Assembly: GCF_002584535.1 (NCBI RefSeq)
Contig: NZ_NUOT01000008.1
Coordinates: 124,001-188,000, forward strand
Direction: 5' to 3'
Length of the DNA stretch: 64,000 bases
DNA from: Bacillus cereus
GTDB lineage: Bacteria; Bacillota; Bacilli; Bacillales; Bacillaceae_G
Shown here: piece after piece, positions 19,994 to 30,779 of the stretch
Layout: every line of letters begins with the position of its first letter
How positions within the stretch are numbered: the stretch's first letter is position 1
The notes under the pieces: generated by a model
Seen by the model: the letters and a program-made list of their open reading frames with translations, nothing else
The model's database searches: none
What the model was told of the DNA's origin: nothing
Made by a program: the position numbers and the translations under genes

Positions 19994-22399
19994 CTACATT
20001 AACATTGTTGGATTAAAGTCGATTGAGATCTGCAAATCTTTTTGCATTTCTGCCTGATAATGTTCATTTACCATTTTAAGCACGTACTTTAAGTTTGGTT
20101 CCCGCTTGTATTTTATCATGCATTGGTATCGATATCTATCTTTTATCCTTGGAATTGCTGAAGCAACCGGTCCTAACACCATTGTTTGCTGTGAGCAATG
20201 CGTTCGTAAATAACCGACAATTTTTTCCGTTACTTGAACTGCTTTTAATAACTCTGGATGTGAAACGGTTACAAGTGCGACATAGTAATACGGCGGGTAT
20301 TGCCTCATTTTTCTCATTTGCATTTCTTGTTCAAAAAATACATCGTACTGCTGATTCTTTGCCAGTTCTACGCTATAATGTTCTGGCGTATATGTTTGAA
20401 TCACTACTTCTCCTGGTAATTCATGTCGACCTGCACGTCCACTCACCTGTGTCAATAACTGATACGTCTTCTCGCTTGCACGAAAATCCGGTAAATGCAG
20501 CATCGTATCAGCTGTTAAAACACCAACAAGCGTAACCATTGGAAAATCAAGCCCTTTAGCTATCATCTGTGTTCCAAGTAAGATATCAGCTTTCTCTTCA
20601 CCAAAGGCTTTTAATAACTTTTCATGCATTCCTTTGCGACTCGTTGTATCAACATCCATACGAATAACCCTTGCCTCTGGAAATAGCTTTGTAATTTCTT
20701 CTTCTACCTTTTGTGTTCCTGTCCCAAAGAAACGAATATACGAACTGTTACAAGCAGGACAAGCAGTTGGCATACTTTCCTCATAACTACAATAGTGACA
20801 TTTTAAACGATGATTCATTTTATGATAGGTGAGTGATATATCACAGTGTGGACATTGCACGACATAACCACAATCACGACACATGACAAACGTTGAATGG
20901 CCTCTTCGATTTAAAAAAAGAACCATTTGTTCTTTCTTTTCTAACCGGTCCGCTATCTTCTCATAAAGTAACTTGGAAAACATCGATCGATTTCCATCAC
21001 GCAGTTCCTCACGCATGTCAACAATTTCTACTGTTGGCAACGCCTGTTCATTCATACGCTTTTGCATAGTTAGTAGCTCATAAACACCTTTTTTCGCTCT
21101 AGCAAACGATTCCAGTGTCGGTGTTGCACTGCCGAGCACAATTGGACAATTATGATATTGTCCTCGCCAAATCGCAACATCCCTAGCATGATATCTCGGA
21201 TTATCTTCTTGTTTATAACTTGATTCATGTTCTTCATCAATAATAATAATTCCTAAGTTTTCAAATGGAGCAAAAATAGCAGAGCGTGCTCCAACAACAA
21301 CCTTTACTTCTTTTCTTAAAATTTTTCGCCATTCATCATATTTTTCCCCAACAGAAAGAGCACTATGAAGAACTGCAACTTGCGAGCCAAATCGTCCTTT
21401 AAAACGGTCCACCATTTGTGGTGTTAATGCAATTTCAGGAACGAGTACAATGGCTTCCTTACCTTTTTTTAATACCGCAGCAATGGATTGCAAATACACT
21501 TCTGTTTTACCGCTTCCTGTAACACCATATAGTAAAAACGGATTATATGTTCCATCCTCAATAGATGACAAAATAGGCGTAATCACTTGGTTTTGTTCAT
21601 CTGTGAGCGGAAATGGCTTTGTCTGTTCAAAAGCTTCGTCGTCATATGGGTTACGGTATACTTCAACATACTTTTCTAAAAGCAATCCTTTTTTTACAAG
21701 CGACTTCACAGGTGCATCTGTTATTTGCAGCTCTTCCGTTAATGTTTTTAATGCCACACTGTGATAATTTTCTACAAAATAATAAAGTACATCCTGTTGC
21801 TTTTTACTTTTCAGCTCAAATGCAGCTGCCTCTAATTGTTCCTGTGGCAATTCTGGTTGAACCACTCTTTGTTTCTTCTTTTGCACTTTATCCTTTACTT
21901 TATAGATGACTTCAATCGTTCCATTTACTATCTCTTTTTGAACTGTGCGATACATATGTGGGTGCGCGGCAACTTCTTCCCAATCTATCGCTTCTTTCCC
22001 TTGAAATAAATTACAAATTTCCGGCGCTACTTCTTCTGGTTTATGGAGCTGTAGTCGCTTTTTATAAGTTGCTTTTATTGCAGTTGGAAGCATAACTTGA
22101 AAAGCTGAAATCATATAACATAGCGTTTCATCTGTTAGCCAAAATCCAATTTTTAATAACTCTTCATTTAAAACTGGGGTAACATCTAGTATTTCATACA
22201 ACGCTTTTAACTTCTTACTTTCCACATCAACTGAATCTTTTATTTCAATAATAAAACCTTGTAATTTCCTTGGACCAAACGGAACGACTACACGCATACC
22301 TGTTTGTACAATATCTTCCCATTTCTTAGGGATTATATAATCAAACGGGCGATCTGTTTGCCGTGCCGGTACATCAACAATTACACTTGCAAATTTCAT
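19994..22399 (-). CDS. priA: Primosomal protein N' (PriA helicase)
   Basis: A superfamily 2 helicase of 801 aa that restarts replication at collapsed forks. Residues 1-110 form the 3'-end-binding domain. Walker A GVTGSGKT is at 292-299, followed by DEEH. A zinc-binding insert carries four CxxC pairs in the CRDCGYVVQCPHC, CHYC and CPAC segments. GTQMIAKGLDFP and SGRAGR are the later helicase motifs. The start overlaps the coaBC stop by 4 nt. Confidence 0.97.
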   Translation of the reverse strand: MKFASVIVDVPARQTDRPFDYIIPKKWEDIVQTGMRVVVPFGPRKLQGFIIEIKDSVDVESKKLKALYEILDVTPVLNEELLKIGFWLTDETLCYMISAFQVMLPTAIKATYKKRLQLHKPEEVAPEICNLFQGKEAIDWEEVAAHPHMYRTVQKEIVNGTIEVIYKVKDKVQKKKQRVVQPELPQEQLEAAAFELKSKKQQDVLYYFVENYHSVALKTLTEELQITDAPVKSLVKKGLLLEKYVEVYRNPYDDEAFEQTKPFPLTDEQNQVITPILSSIEDGTYNPFLLYGVTGSGKTEVYLQSIAAVLKKGKEAIVLVPEIALTPQMVDRFKGRFGSQVAVLHSALSVGEKYDEWRKILRKEVKVVVGARSAIFAPFENLGIIIIDEEHESSYKQEDNPRYHARDVAIWRGQYHNCPIVLGSATPTLESFARAKKGVYELLTMQKRMNEQALPTVEIVDMREELRDGNRSMFSKLLYEKIADRLEKKEQMVLFLNRRGHSTFVMCRDCGYVVQCPHCDISLTYHKMNHRLKCHYCSYEESMPTACPACNSSYIRFFGTGTQKVEEEITKLFPEARVIRMDVDTTSRKGMHEKLLKAFGEEKADILLGTQMIAKGLDFPMVTLVGVLTADTMLHLPDFRASEKTYQLLTQVSGRAGRHELPGEVVIQTYTPEHYSVELAKNQQYDVFFEQEMQMRKMRQYPPYYYVALVTVSHPELLKAVQVTEKIVGYLRTHCSQQTMVLGPVASAIPRIKDRYRYQCMIKYKREPNLKYVLKMVNEHYQAEMQKDLQISIDFNPTMLM

Positions 22400-23601
22400 A
22401 CACGATCCTCTTCTAACATTGCTTCAATTTGCATTAAAATTTCATGTGCAACTTCTTTCTTTGTTAAAAGAGGCAATCGAATAATTTCTCCATCTTTTCT
22501 ATACATTGTTACAATATTTGTATCCGTACCAAATCCTGCGCCTTGCGCTTTCACATCATTTGCTACAATCATATTCGCATTTTTTTCACGTAACTTTTTC
22601 GTTGCATATTCTTCTATATTTGTCGTTTCAGCAGCAAAACCGATAAGAAGTTGATGCTCCTTTTTCTCCCCGAGAGTTTTCAAAATATCAATTGTTCTTT
22701 CTAACTCAATAACTGCATCGCCACTTTTCTTTTTCATCTTCTGATCATGCACAAATTTTGGGCGATAATCTGCTACTGCTGCTGTTTTAATAACGACATC
22801 CATAGATCCATAATGTTGCATGACAGCTTCTAACATATCTTGTGCAGATTCTACTTGCACAGTTGTTACATTTACAGGTGGTGTGATTGCAGTTGGACCG
22901 GAAACAAGTATTACATCCGCTCCTAAGTGAGCAGCAACTTCCGCTAGCGCATACCCCATTTTCCCTGAAGAAAAATTCGTCATAAAACGTACTGGATCAA
23001 TCTTCTCACGAGTTGGACCAGCAGTTACTAAAATTTTCTTTCCTTTTAATGGTTTATGTTCTGAAAAAGCTTCTTGTAACCGATTAATAATTGTTTCCGG
23101 TTCCTCTAATCGACCTTTCGCAACATACCCGCATGCTAAAAAACCTTCTCCAGGCTCAATAAATGTATATCCCAATGCTTTTAACGTCATCATATTCTTT
23201 TGAACAATTTTATTTTCATACATATGCACATTCATAGCAGGTGCAATCCAGACTGGAGCTGTAGTAGCTAACAATGTTGTTGTAATCATATCATCAGCAA
23301 TACCATTTGCTAGTTTTCCGATACAATTTGCTGTTGCTGGAGCAACAAGCACAATGTCTGCCCAATCTGCTAAATCAATATGAGCGATAACTGCTGAATC
23401 TTTTTCATCAAATGTATCCGTATATACATCATGGCGAGAAAGCGCTTGAAATGTAAGAGGTGTAACAAATTTCATCGCCGATTCACTCATCATTACTTTT
23501 ACAAGTGCCCCTGCTTGTGTTAATTTACTCGTTAACGCAGCTGCCTTAAAAACAGCGATGCCCCCTGTCACACATAGAAGTATCTTTTTCTCTTTTAGCA
23601 T
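22396..23601 (-). CDS. coaBC: Bifunctional phosphopantothenoylcysteine decarboxylase / phosphopantothenate-cysteine ligase
   Basis: Two successive coenzyme A synthesis steps in one 401-aa protein. The CoaC half (1-185) is a flavoprotein decarboxylase with catalytic H74, PAMN (121-124) and the ACGYVAKGRL lid with C157. The CoaB half (about 188-401) opens LVTAGPTREKIDPVRF and uses CTP. It is first in the coaBC-priA-def-fmt unit and is separated from rpoZ by a terminator, so it should have its own promoter in the 23.6-23.7 kb gap. I could not identify that promoter convincingly. Confidence 0.96.
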   Translation of the reverse strand: MLKEKKILLCVTGGIAVFKAAALTSKLTQAGALVKVMMSESAMKFVTPLTFQALSRHDVYTDTFDEKDSAVIAHIDLADWADIVLVAPATANCIGKLANGIADDMITTTLLATTAPVWIAPAMNVHMYENKIVQKNMMTLKALGYTFIEPGEGFLACGYVAKGRLEEPETIINRLQEAFSEHKPLKGKKILVTAGPTREKIDPVRFMTNFSSGKMGYALAEVAAHLGADVILVSGPTAITPPVNVTTVQVESAQDMLEAVMQHYGSMDVVIKTAAVADYRPKFVHDQKMKKKSGDAVIELERTIDILKTLGEKKEHQLLIGFAAETTNIEEYATKKLREKNANMIVANDVKAQGAGFGTDTNIVTMYRKDGEIIRLPLLTKKEVAHEILMQIEAMLEEDRV

Positions 23602-23710
23602 ATGACTCGTCCTCTTTCTTTTTCAAACTTATTCTGCTGGAATGTATTCATTCCAGTTCGTCAGTGCCAGTATTTCATTAAACAAAAAGCTATGTCTTTT
23701 TAGCTCTATC

Positions 23711-23746
23711 GTAAAAAAATAACAACCTACTTGTAAATAGGTTGTT
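23711..23746 (-). terminator. Terminator after rpoZ
   Basis: On the minus strand TAACAACCTA pairs with TAGGTTGTTA (10 bp, 8-nt loop), followed by seven T residues. It cleanly ends the remA-gmk-rpoZ transcript before coaBC. Confidence 0.9.
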
Positions 23747-23800
23747 ACCGTTACATAGAAAAGTATAAATTCTATGTTTTCATTTGTCGAAGAGAATGCC

Positions 23801-24013
23801 TTAATCAGATACTTTCTCTTCGCTTGGTACATAATTTAATGCTTCTGCATCGATTTCTTCCAACGCTTTTCCTACACATTTATGAGAAACAGGTTTTTCA
23901 ATTGCACAGTTGTTAGCTATTTGCATTTCACGAGCGCGTTTTGCAGCTACCGTTACTAATGTATATTTAGAGTCGATTTTTTTTAGTAATGAATCAATTG
24001 ATGGATTTAACAT
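23801..24013 (-). CDS. rpoZ: DNA-directed RNA polymerase omega subunit
   Basis: A 70-aa subunit that aids beta' folding and assembly. It opens [20 protein letters not shown], with the conserved AAKRAREM motif at 24-31 and the rest typical of the Bacillus omega. It begins 1 bp after gmk ends, so it is translationally coupled. In E. coli rpoZ is also adjacent to gmk. Confidence 0.96.
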   Translation of the reverse strand: MLNPSIDSLLKKIDSKYTLVTVAAKRAREMQIANNCAIEKPVSHKCVGKALEEIDAEALNYVPSEEKVSD

Positions 24014-24014
24014 A

Positions 24015-24909
<895 letters not shown>

Positions 24910-24976
24910 AGTTTGCGCCTCCTAGTAAGTCTATCCGATTTCCCCACCACGTATAACTTTATATATTTTTTGACAG

Positions 24977-25852
24977 CTACTCAATATTTTGTACCTGTTC
25001 ACGAATTTTTTCAAGATTATTTTTCATTTCTACAACATATTTTGAAATTGTTAAGTCGTTTGCCTTAGAACCAATTGTATTAATTTCACGATGCATCTCC
25101 TGTACGATAAAGTCCATTTTTCTTCCAACAGGCTCTGCAATCTCAAGCGCTTCTTGAAATTGATCCAAGTGACTTTGCAAACGAACTAATTCTTCATGAA
25201 TATCACACCGCTCTGCAAACATCGCTACTTCTGTCAGCAGTCGTTGTTCATCTAAATCCTGATTATGTAATTCCTTTAAGCGATTTTCTAATCGCTCACG
25301 ATATTTTTGAATCACAATCGGTGCGTGCGGAATAATCGCATTTACACAATTATGAATCTCTTGTAGACGATATACTATATCTTTATGTAAGCGTTCTCCT
25401 TCGCCATCTCTCATTGTTTTTAACATACTAGCAGCTTGGCGAACAGCTTCATATAAACTTTGTTCAAATTGTTCATTTTCATTTTCCATTTCCTCAATTG
25501 CCGTTACTTCTGGCATCTCCATGAGTTGTTGAAGCGTAATGGAATCTTGTAATTGAAATTTTGTTTTCACGTCTTCCATAATGGATTTGTACTGCTCAAG
25601 AAGTGGCCAATTCACACTCAGCTTTCTTTCCACAAGCCCTTCACCCGTAATGCTAACAGACACTTCAATACGTCCGCGGCGAACTTGTTCTGCAATTAAC
25701 TTACGAATTTTGTCCTCAAAAACCATCATTTGTTTCGGAAGTCGAATGTTCATCTCTAAAAACCGATGATTCACTGACTTCATTTCTACTGTAATTTGAA
25801 AAGTTTCGTTTTCTACCTTCGACCTTCCAAAACCTGTCATACTAGAAATCAT
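24977..25852 (-). CDS. YicC family endoribonuclease-like protein (YloC)
   Basis: A 291-aa YicC/YloC protein opening MISSMTGFGRSK and ending with the conserved EMHREINTIGSKANDL block plus a coiled-coil C-terminus. E. coli YicC has been reported as an RNase acting on small RNA; the Bacillus role is less clear. The chosen ATG at 25852 follows GGATGTG and matches the 291-aa B. subtilis protein. A GTG at 25867 would add five residues. It stands 67 bp before remA. Confidence 0.88.
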   Translation of the reverse strand: MISSMTGFGRSKVENETFQITVEMKSVNHRFLEMNIRLPKQMMVFEDKIRKLIAEQVRRGRIEVSVSITGEGLVERKLSVNWPLLEQYKSIMEDVKTKFQLQDSITLQQLMEMPEVTAIEEMENENEQFEQSLYEAVRQAASMLKTMRDGEGERLHKDIVYRLQEIHNCVNAIIPHAPIVIQKYRERLENRLKELHNQDLDEQRLLTEVAMFAERCDIHEELVRLQSHLDQFQEALEIAEPVGRKMDFIVQEMHREINTIGSKANDLTISKYVVEMKNNLEKIREQVQNIE

Positions 25853-25885
25853 TTTTATCACATCCACGCCATGAAATAACTCAAT

Positions 25886-25921
25886 GAAAAAGGTAATAGA
25901 GATGCAACTCTACTACCTTTC
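25886..25921 (-). terminator. Terminator after the P-type ATPase gene
   Basis: On the minus strand GGTAGTAGAG and CTCTATTACC pair (one G-U) around a TTGCAT loop, followed by TTTTTC. It separates the ATPase from yloC. Confidence 0.85.
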
Positions 25922-25951
25922 GTAAATTATATCACATTTTCATATCATTGA

Positions 25952-28672
25952 CTATTTCAAGTTTAGCCCTTTCTTATACAACACACGCTTCTTCTTCTCC
26001 TTTTTCCCTGTCAATAAAGAGCCCACTAATAAAAATGTTGGAATAGACGATAGACCAACAATTAATAACCAATCTCTCGCTTGAACTGGCATCGTACTAA
26101 AAATCGGTTGCAATGGTGGATAATAAATAACCACAAGCATTAATAACACCGAGATAATAACTGCTCCAACCAAATACACGTTTCCAAAAGGATTACGATG
26201 GAATATAGAATGTTCACTTCGGCAATCAAATACATGAATAAGCTGCGCTAAAACTAATGTAGCAAAAGCTACTGTTTGTGCATATTTCAATTCATTTGGA
26301 TGTTGATTAAACGCAATAATAAATGCGAGCAAGGTTACAATACCAATTAAAAAGCCACGGCTCACAATTTTCCAAGCCAATCCTCTCGCAAAAACCCCTT
26401 CTTTCGGATGACGTGGATTTCTTCGCATTACATCTCCCTCAGCTTTATCTAACCCTAATGCCATTGCAGGTAAACCATCTGTTACTAAATTGACCCATAA
26501 AATTTGAATTGGAACCATCGGAAGTGGCAGTGCGAGCATCATCGCAAATAACATAACCAAAATTTCTCCAACATTTGATGCCAATAAATAACGAATGAAT
26601 TTTCGAATATTTTCATATATATTTCTTCCCTCTTTAATTGCCGATTTAATCGTGGCAAAGTTATCATCTAACAATACAAGAGAAGACGCTTCTTTTGCTA
26701 CATCCGTTCCTGTAATCCCCATCGCTATCCCAATATCAGCTGTTTTTATTGCTGGAGCATCATTTACTCCATCACCTGTCATTGCAACAATATGATCTTT
26801 ATTTTGAAGAGCTTTGACAATTTTCAACTTATGTTCCGGTGATACACGCGCAAATACATAAGTATCTTCCACAATATTCTCTAGTTCATCTACAGACATA
26901 TTTGCTAATTCTACTCCTTCTATAACACGACCGTTCGGCGGTAAAATCCCTAACTGCTCCGCAATTGCCATCGCTGTTACTTTATGATCACCTGTAATCA
27001 TTACCGTTTTAATACCAGCCTCTTTACACTCTTTTACAGCCTGTTTTACTTCTGGTCTTGGTGGATCTATCATTCCTTGTATCCCGACAAGCATAAAGTC
27101 TTTTTCTACTTCTCTTTCATGTTCAATTGAATCCGTAACTTTTAACGGCTTAAAAGCCACTGCAATTGTTCTAAGCGCTTGACTTCCAAGACTATGAATA
27201 GCCGCCTGTACTTCTTTACGATACAATTCACTTAAAGGTTGCTGTTTATTTCCCCACAAAATGGTTTGACTCATTTGTAAAAGAACATCCGGTGCTCCTT
27301 TTGTGACTACAAATTTTTTACCATCACGATCGCGGACAATCACACTCATCATTTTACGTGTGGAATCAAATGGGAACTCATGAATAATTTCAAATTTCTC
27401 TTTTAAAGCTTCACGTGATACTCCCGCTTTCATCGCTGCTGCAACAAGTGCTCCTTCTGTCGGATCTCCATCTAAAACATACGTTTTTTTCTTTTTTACA
27501 ATACTCGCGTTATTACATAGACACCCGAATGTTAATAATTGATATAACGACCTTGTCGATGTTGGATTAATCTTCTGCTCATCTTTCATAAACGATCCAG
27601 TAGGTTCATAGCCTTGCCCTGTTACATACCATGTTTCGCCACCTGACCACATATGTGTTACCATCATTTTATTTTGTGTCATCGTTCCTGTTTTGTCCGA
27701 ACAAATAACAGAAGCACATCCTAAAGTTTCTACCGCTGGTAATTTTCGAACAATCGCTCTCTTTTTAATCATACGCTGTACACCGAGTGACAATGCGACC
27801 GTAACAATTGCTGGTAATCCTTCTGGAATTGCCGCAACAGCAAGTGACACACCCGCCAAGAACATATGGTACACTTCATTTCCTTGATACACTCCAGCTA
27901 ATACAACAAGCGTCGTTAAGATAAGGGCAACAACGATTAGAATCTTTCCAAGTTGTTCTAACCTTCTTTGCAGCGGTGTTTCCATTTGCTCTGCATTTTG
28001 TAACATATTTGCAATCTGTCCCATTGCAGTATTCATCCCTGTCCCTACTACTACGCCTATTCCTGATCCTCTCGTTATCATCGTCCCCATAAAAGCCATA
28101 TTTCTTTGATCACCAATCGCAACATTTTCACCTTGTAATGCTTCTACCTTCTTTTGAACAGGTACAGATTCACCTGTTAAAGCTGATTCTTCAATATATA
28201 AACTAGATGCTTCAATAAGACGAATGTCTGCTCCAATACGATCCCCGCTAGAAAATTTAATGACATCACCAAGAACAAGAGCTTTTGATGGCGCCTTTAT
28301 CCATTTTCCATTTCGTAAAACTGTTACTTGTGGGGCGGCTAGTTCCTTTAAAGCTTCGAGTGATTTTTCTGCTTTTCGTTCCTGAAAAAAACCAAGGATC
28401 CCATTAATAATCACAATTGCCACAATCGCAATTGCATCAATATACTCTCCTAAAAACGCTGAAATAATTGTTGCACCAAATAAAACAAGCACCATAAAAT
28501 CTTTAAATTGTGATAAAAATACAACGAGTGCAGAAGGCCGCTTTGCTTCTTGCAATTCATTTGGACCTAGTTTCTTTAAGCGTCCTTCCGCTTCTTGCTC
28601 TGACAGCCCTACCTTCACATTTGTATTCGTTCGTTCTTCCACTTCATGCGCACGCATTTCATACCAATTCAT
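25952..28672 (-). CDS. Calcium-transporting P-type ATPase (SERCA-like, YloB)
   Basis: A 906-aa P2A ATPase exporting Ca2+ across the membrane. It has an N-terminal cation ATPase domain, actuator motif TGES (166-169), ion-site motif PEGL (283-286) in helix 4, phosphorylation site D326 in DKTGT, hinge TGDGVNDAP, and about ten membrane helices. I place the start at the ATG at 28672 (MNWYEMRAHEVEE) because AGGAGG lies just upstream. The longer in-frame reading has no ribosome site. B. subtilis YloB is a vegetative and sporulation Ca2+ pump. It is divergent from rqcH. Confidence 0.93.
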   Translation of the reverse strand: MNWYEMRAHEVEERTNTNVKVGLSEQEAEGRLKKLGPNELQEAKRPSALVVFLSQFKDFMVLVLFGATIISAFLGEYIDAIAIVAIVIINGILGFFQERKAEKSLEALKELAAPQVTVLRNGKWIKAPSKALVLGDVIKFSSGDRIGADIRLIEASSLYIEESALTGESVPVQKKVEALQGENVAIGDQRNMAFMGTMITRGSGIGVVVGTGMNTAMGQIANMLQNAEQMETPLQRRLEQLGKILIVVALILTTLVVLAGVYQGNEVYHMFLAGVSLAVAAIPEGLPAIVTVALSLGVQRMIKKRAIVRKLPAVETLGCASVICSDKTGTMTQNKMMVTHMWSGGETWYVTGQGYEPTGSFMKDEQKINPTSTRSLYQLLTFGCLCNNASIVKKKKTYVLDGDPTEGALVAAAMKAGVSREALKEKFEIIHEFPFDSTRKMMSVIVRDRDGKKFVVTKGAPDVLLQMSQTILWGNKQQPLSELYRKEVQAAIHSLGSQALRTIAVAFKPLKVTDSIEHEREVEKDFMLVGIQGMIDPPRPEVKQAVKECKEAGIKTVMITGDHKVTAMAIAEQLGILPPNGRVIEGVELANMSVDELENIVEDTYVFARVSPEHKLKIVKALQNKDHIVAMTGDGVNDAPAIKTADIGIAMGITGTDVAKEASSLVLLDDNFATIKSAIKEGRNIYENIRKFIRYLLASNVGEILVMLFAMMLALPLPMVPIQILWVNLVTDGLPAMALGLDKAEGDVMRRNPRHPKEGVFARGLAWKIVSRGFLIGIVTLLAFIIAFNQHPNELKYAQTVAFATLVLAQLIHVFDCRSEHSIFHRNPFGNVYLVGAVIISVLLMLVVIYYPPLQPIFSTMPVQARDWLLIVGLSSIPTFLLVGSLLTGKKEKKKRVLYKKGLNLK

Positions 28673-28718
28673 CTCGCTATCGACCTCCTGATTGCAGACA
28701 TGCTCTAATGAAAGCTTA

Positions 28719-28747
28719 TTCAGCCCCGTCCAAAAAAATGCTATAAT
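28719..28747 (+). promoter_or_regulatory. Promoter of rqcH (extended -10)
   Basis: TATAAT at 28742-28747 preceded by TG at 28739-28740 (extended -10), with a weak -35 TTCAGC at 28719-28724 and a 17-bp spacer. It lies 30 bp before the start codon. Confidence 0.7.
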
Positions 28748-28776
28748 TAACATTTAGTTAGAAAGGAGTGTTCATA

Positions 28777-30486
28777 ATGGCATTCGATGGATTATTTACA
28801 AGAGCGATTACACATGAAATTGCTAATTCTCTTCAAACAGGAAGAATTTCAAAAATATATCAGCCCTCAAAATATGAGATTTTGTTACATATTCGAGCGA
28901 ACGGAAAAAATCAAAAACTGCTTCTTTCCGCACACCCTACATACACACGTATGCATCTTACAAGTCAAGGTTATGATTCACCTGCATTACCACCAATGTT
29001 TTGTATGCTTCTTCGCAAACATTTAGAAGGTGGATTTATTGAGAAAATTGAACAAGTCGATTTAGAACGAATCATTCAAATTACCGTTCGAAGCCGTAAC
29101 GAAATTGGTGACGAATCGTTAAGAACATTAGTGATTGAAATAATGGGTCGTCACAGTAATATTATTTTAGTAGACGCAAAAACGAATATCATTTTAGATA
29201 GCTTAAAGCACGTTTCTTTAGCAGTAAATAGGCATCGTACTGTATATGCTGGCGCAGAATATGTTGCACCACCAGCGCAGCATAAAATCAATCCATTGCA
29301 GATTGAAACACAAGATGAATTTATTAGACCACTAGACTTTTTGGCTGGAAATATGGATAAACAACTCGTCGGAACCTTTATGGGGATTTCGCCACTATTC
29401 GCAAAAGAAGTTGTAAGAAAAGCCGGTATGATAAATGAAAAAGCATTATCAGAAGCATTTTTCACATTACAAAAACCGCTGCAAGCACACCAATATGAGC
29501 CAACAATGATAACGGCAAATGGAAAAGAGTTCTTTTATCTATTCCCGCTCACACATTTAAAAGGTGACGCTAAAACATTCTCATCTGTAAGTGAATTATT
29601 AGATCGATTCTTCTTTGGAAAAGCAGAACGCGACCGTGTAAAACAACAAGCACATGATTTAGAACGATTTATGTACAATGAAAAAACAAAGAACGAAAAG
29701 AAATTAGTTAAATTAAAGAAAACATTACAAGACGCGGGAAAAGCAGATAAATATCAATTATTCGGTGAGCTTCTTACTGCTAACATGTATGCATTAAAAA
29801 AAGGAGATAAAGAAATTGAAGCCGTTAACTACTACGACGAGAATGGTGGAACAGTAAAAATCACGTTAGACCCATTAAAAACACCATCTGAAAATGCACA
29901 ACGTTATTTCCAAAAGTATCAAAAAGCGAAAAATTCTGTTGCAATTGTAGAAGAACAAATCGAAAAAACGAATGAAGAAATCCTTTACTTTGATAGCTTA
30001 CTTCAACAAATGGAAGCTGCTTCTTCAAAAGATATTGAAGAAATCCGCGAAGAATTAGCTGAAGAAGGCTACATGCGTAACCGCAAATTAAAAAACGCAA
30101 AGAAAAAACCGACAAAACCAATATTAGATAAATATATCGCTAGCGATGGAACAGAAATTTTTGTCGGTAAAAATAACAAGCAAAATGACTATTTAACAAC
30201 GAAGTTTGCACGCCGTGATGAAATTTGGTTACATACAAAAGATATTCCTGGTTCTCACGTTGTCATTCGTTCATTAGAACCGACCGAGGAAACTTTGCTA
30301 GAAGCTGCCAAACTTGCTGCTTATTACAGTAAAGCAAAAGATTCTAGTTCTGTTCCTGTAGATTTCACAAAAATTCGCCATGTTAAAAAACCAAGCGGTG
30401 CCAAACTAGGATTTGTTACATATGATAATCAACAAACATTGTATGTAACACCTGATGCTGATACCGTGATGAAATTAAAGGCCTAA
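28777..30486 (+). CDS. rqcH: Ribosome-associated quality control factor RqcH (NFACT family, YloA/FbpA)
   Basis: A 569-aa NFACT protein that binds stalled 50S-peptidyl-tRNA complexes and directs C-terminal alanine tailing with RqcP. It also belongs to the fibronectin-binding FbpA family. NFACT-N spans about 1-210, a helical coiled-coil middle about 285-435, and the NFACT-R domain about 445-569 ([19 protein letters not shown]). The ATG at 28777 follows AAGGAGTG; an ATG three codons earlier is too close to it. Position 97-98 is E-R where B. subtilis has D-R, by my memory. It is monocistronic with its own terminator. Confidence 0.94.
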   Translation: MAFDGLFTRAITHEIANSLQTGRISKIYQPSKYEILLHIRANGKNQKLLLSAHPTYTRMHLTSQGYDSPALPPMFCMLLRKHLEGGFIEKIEQVDLERIIQITVRSRNEIGDESLRTLVIEIMGRHSNIILVDAKTNIILDSLKHVSLAVNRHRTVYAGAEYVAPPAQHKINPLQIETQDEFIRPLDFLAGNMDKQLVGTFMGISPLFAKEVVRKAGMINEKALSEAFFTLQKPLQAHQYEPTMITANGKEFFYLFPLTHLKGDAKTFSSVSELLDRFFFGKAERDRVKQQAHDLERFMYNEKTKNEKKLVKLKKTLQDAGKADKYQLFGELLTANMYALKKGDKEIEAVNYYDENGGTVKITLDPLKTPSENAQRYFQKYQKAKNSVAIVEEQIEKTNEEILYFDSLLQQMEAASSKDIEEIREELAEEGYMRNRKLKNAKKKPTKPILDKYIASDGTEIFVGKNNKQNDYLTTKFARRDEIWLHTKDIPGSHVVIRSLEPTEETLLEAAKLAAYYSKAKDSSSVPVDFTKIRHVKKPSGAKLGFVTYDNQQTLYVTPDADTVMKLKA

Positions 30487-30499
30487 GATTATAGGAAAC

Positions 30500-30537
30500 A
30501 AAAACGCAATGAATATGGGTGATCATTGCGTTTTTTC
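30500..30537 (+). terminator. Terminator of rqcH
   Basis: AAAACGCAATGA and TCATTGCGTTTT form a perfect 12-bp stem with a 10-nt loop and a T6 run, 13 bp after the stop. Confidence 0.92.
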
Positions 30538-30623
30538 TTATAAAATTATATTTCCTGTCTTTCACAAAGACGTTCCCCCCTTATCCCCCTCTATCAAACC
30601 AATATATAATGATAAAAAAAATT

Positions 30624-30693
30624 GACACTTTATATGTTTCGTGTAAAAAAATATAGACACAAACAAGAGTTATATTCCTAAACTTTTAGACAC
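30624..30693 (+). repeat. Three phased GACAC elements upstream of the sigma-54 promoter
   Basis: GACAC occurs at 30624-30628, 30656-30660 and 30689-30693, all in one orientation and spaced 32 and 33 bp (about three helical turns). Two have the longer match GACACTTTAT. The first forms TTGACAC-N12-GTGTAAA. They lie about 65-135 bp before the predicted start, where sigma-54 activators bind. Confidence 0.6.
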
Positions 30694-30732
30694 TTTATGT
30701 AGTAATTATTTCTTATACAAAGAAAATTACAT

Positions 30733-30748
30733 TGGCACAATTATTGCT
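30733..30748 (+). promoter_or_regulatory. Sigma-54 (SigL) -24/-12 promoter
   Basis: TGGCAC-AATTA-TTGCT matches the sigma-54 consensus TGGCAC-N5-TTGCW at every position. The GG and GC doublets are at 30734-30735 and 30746-30747. Predicted start is near 30759, and the peptidase ATG is at 30780. No good SigA -35/-10 pair is closer to the gene. Confidence 0.82.
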
Positions 30749-30779
30749 TTATATAAGGAAGTGAAAGGGAGGAATCAAA

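Noticed and set aside
23629-23832. A 67-codon minus-strand reading between coaBC and rpoZ
   Set aside because: It runs through the strong rpoZ terminator and overlaps the rpoZ 3' end; composition and lack of a ribosome site show it is spurious.
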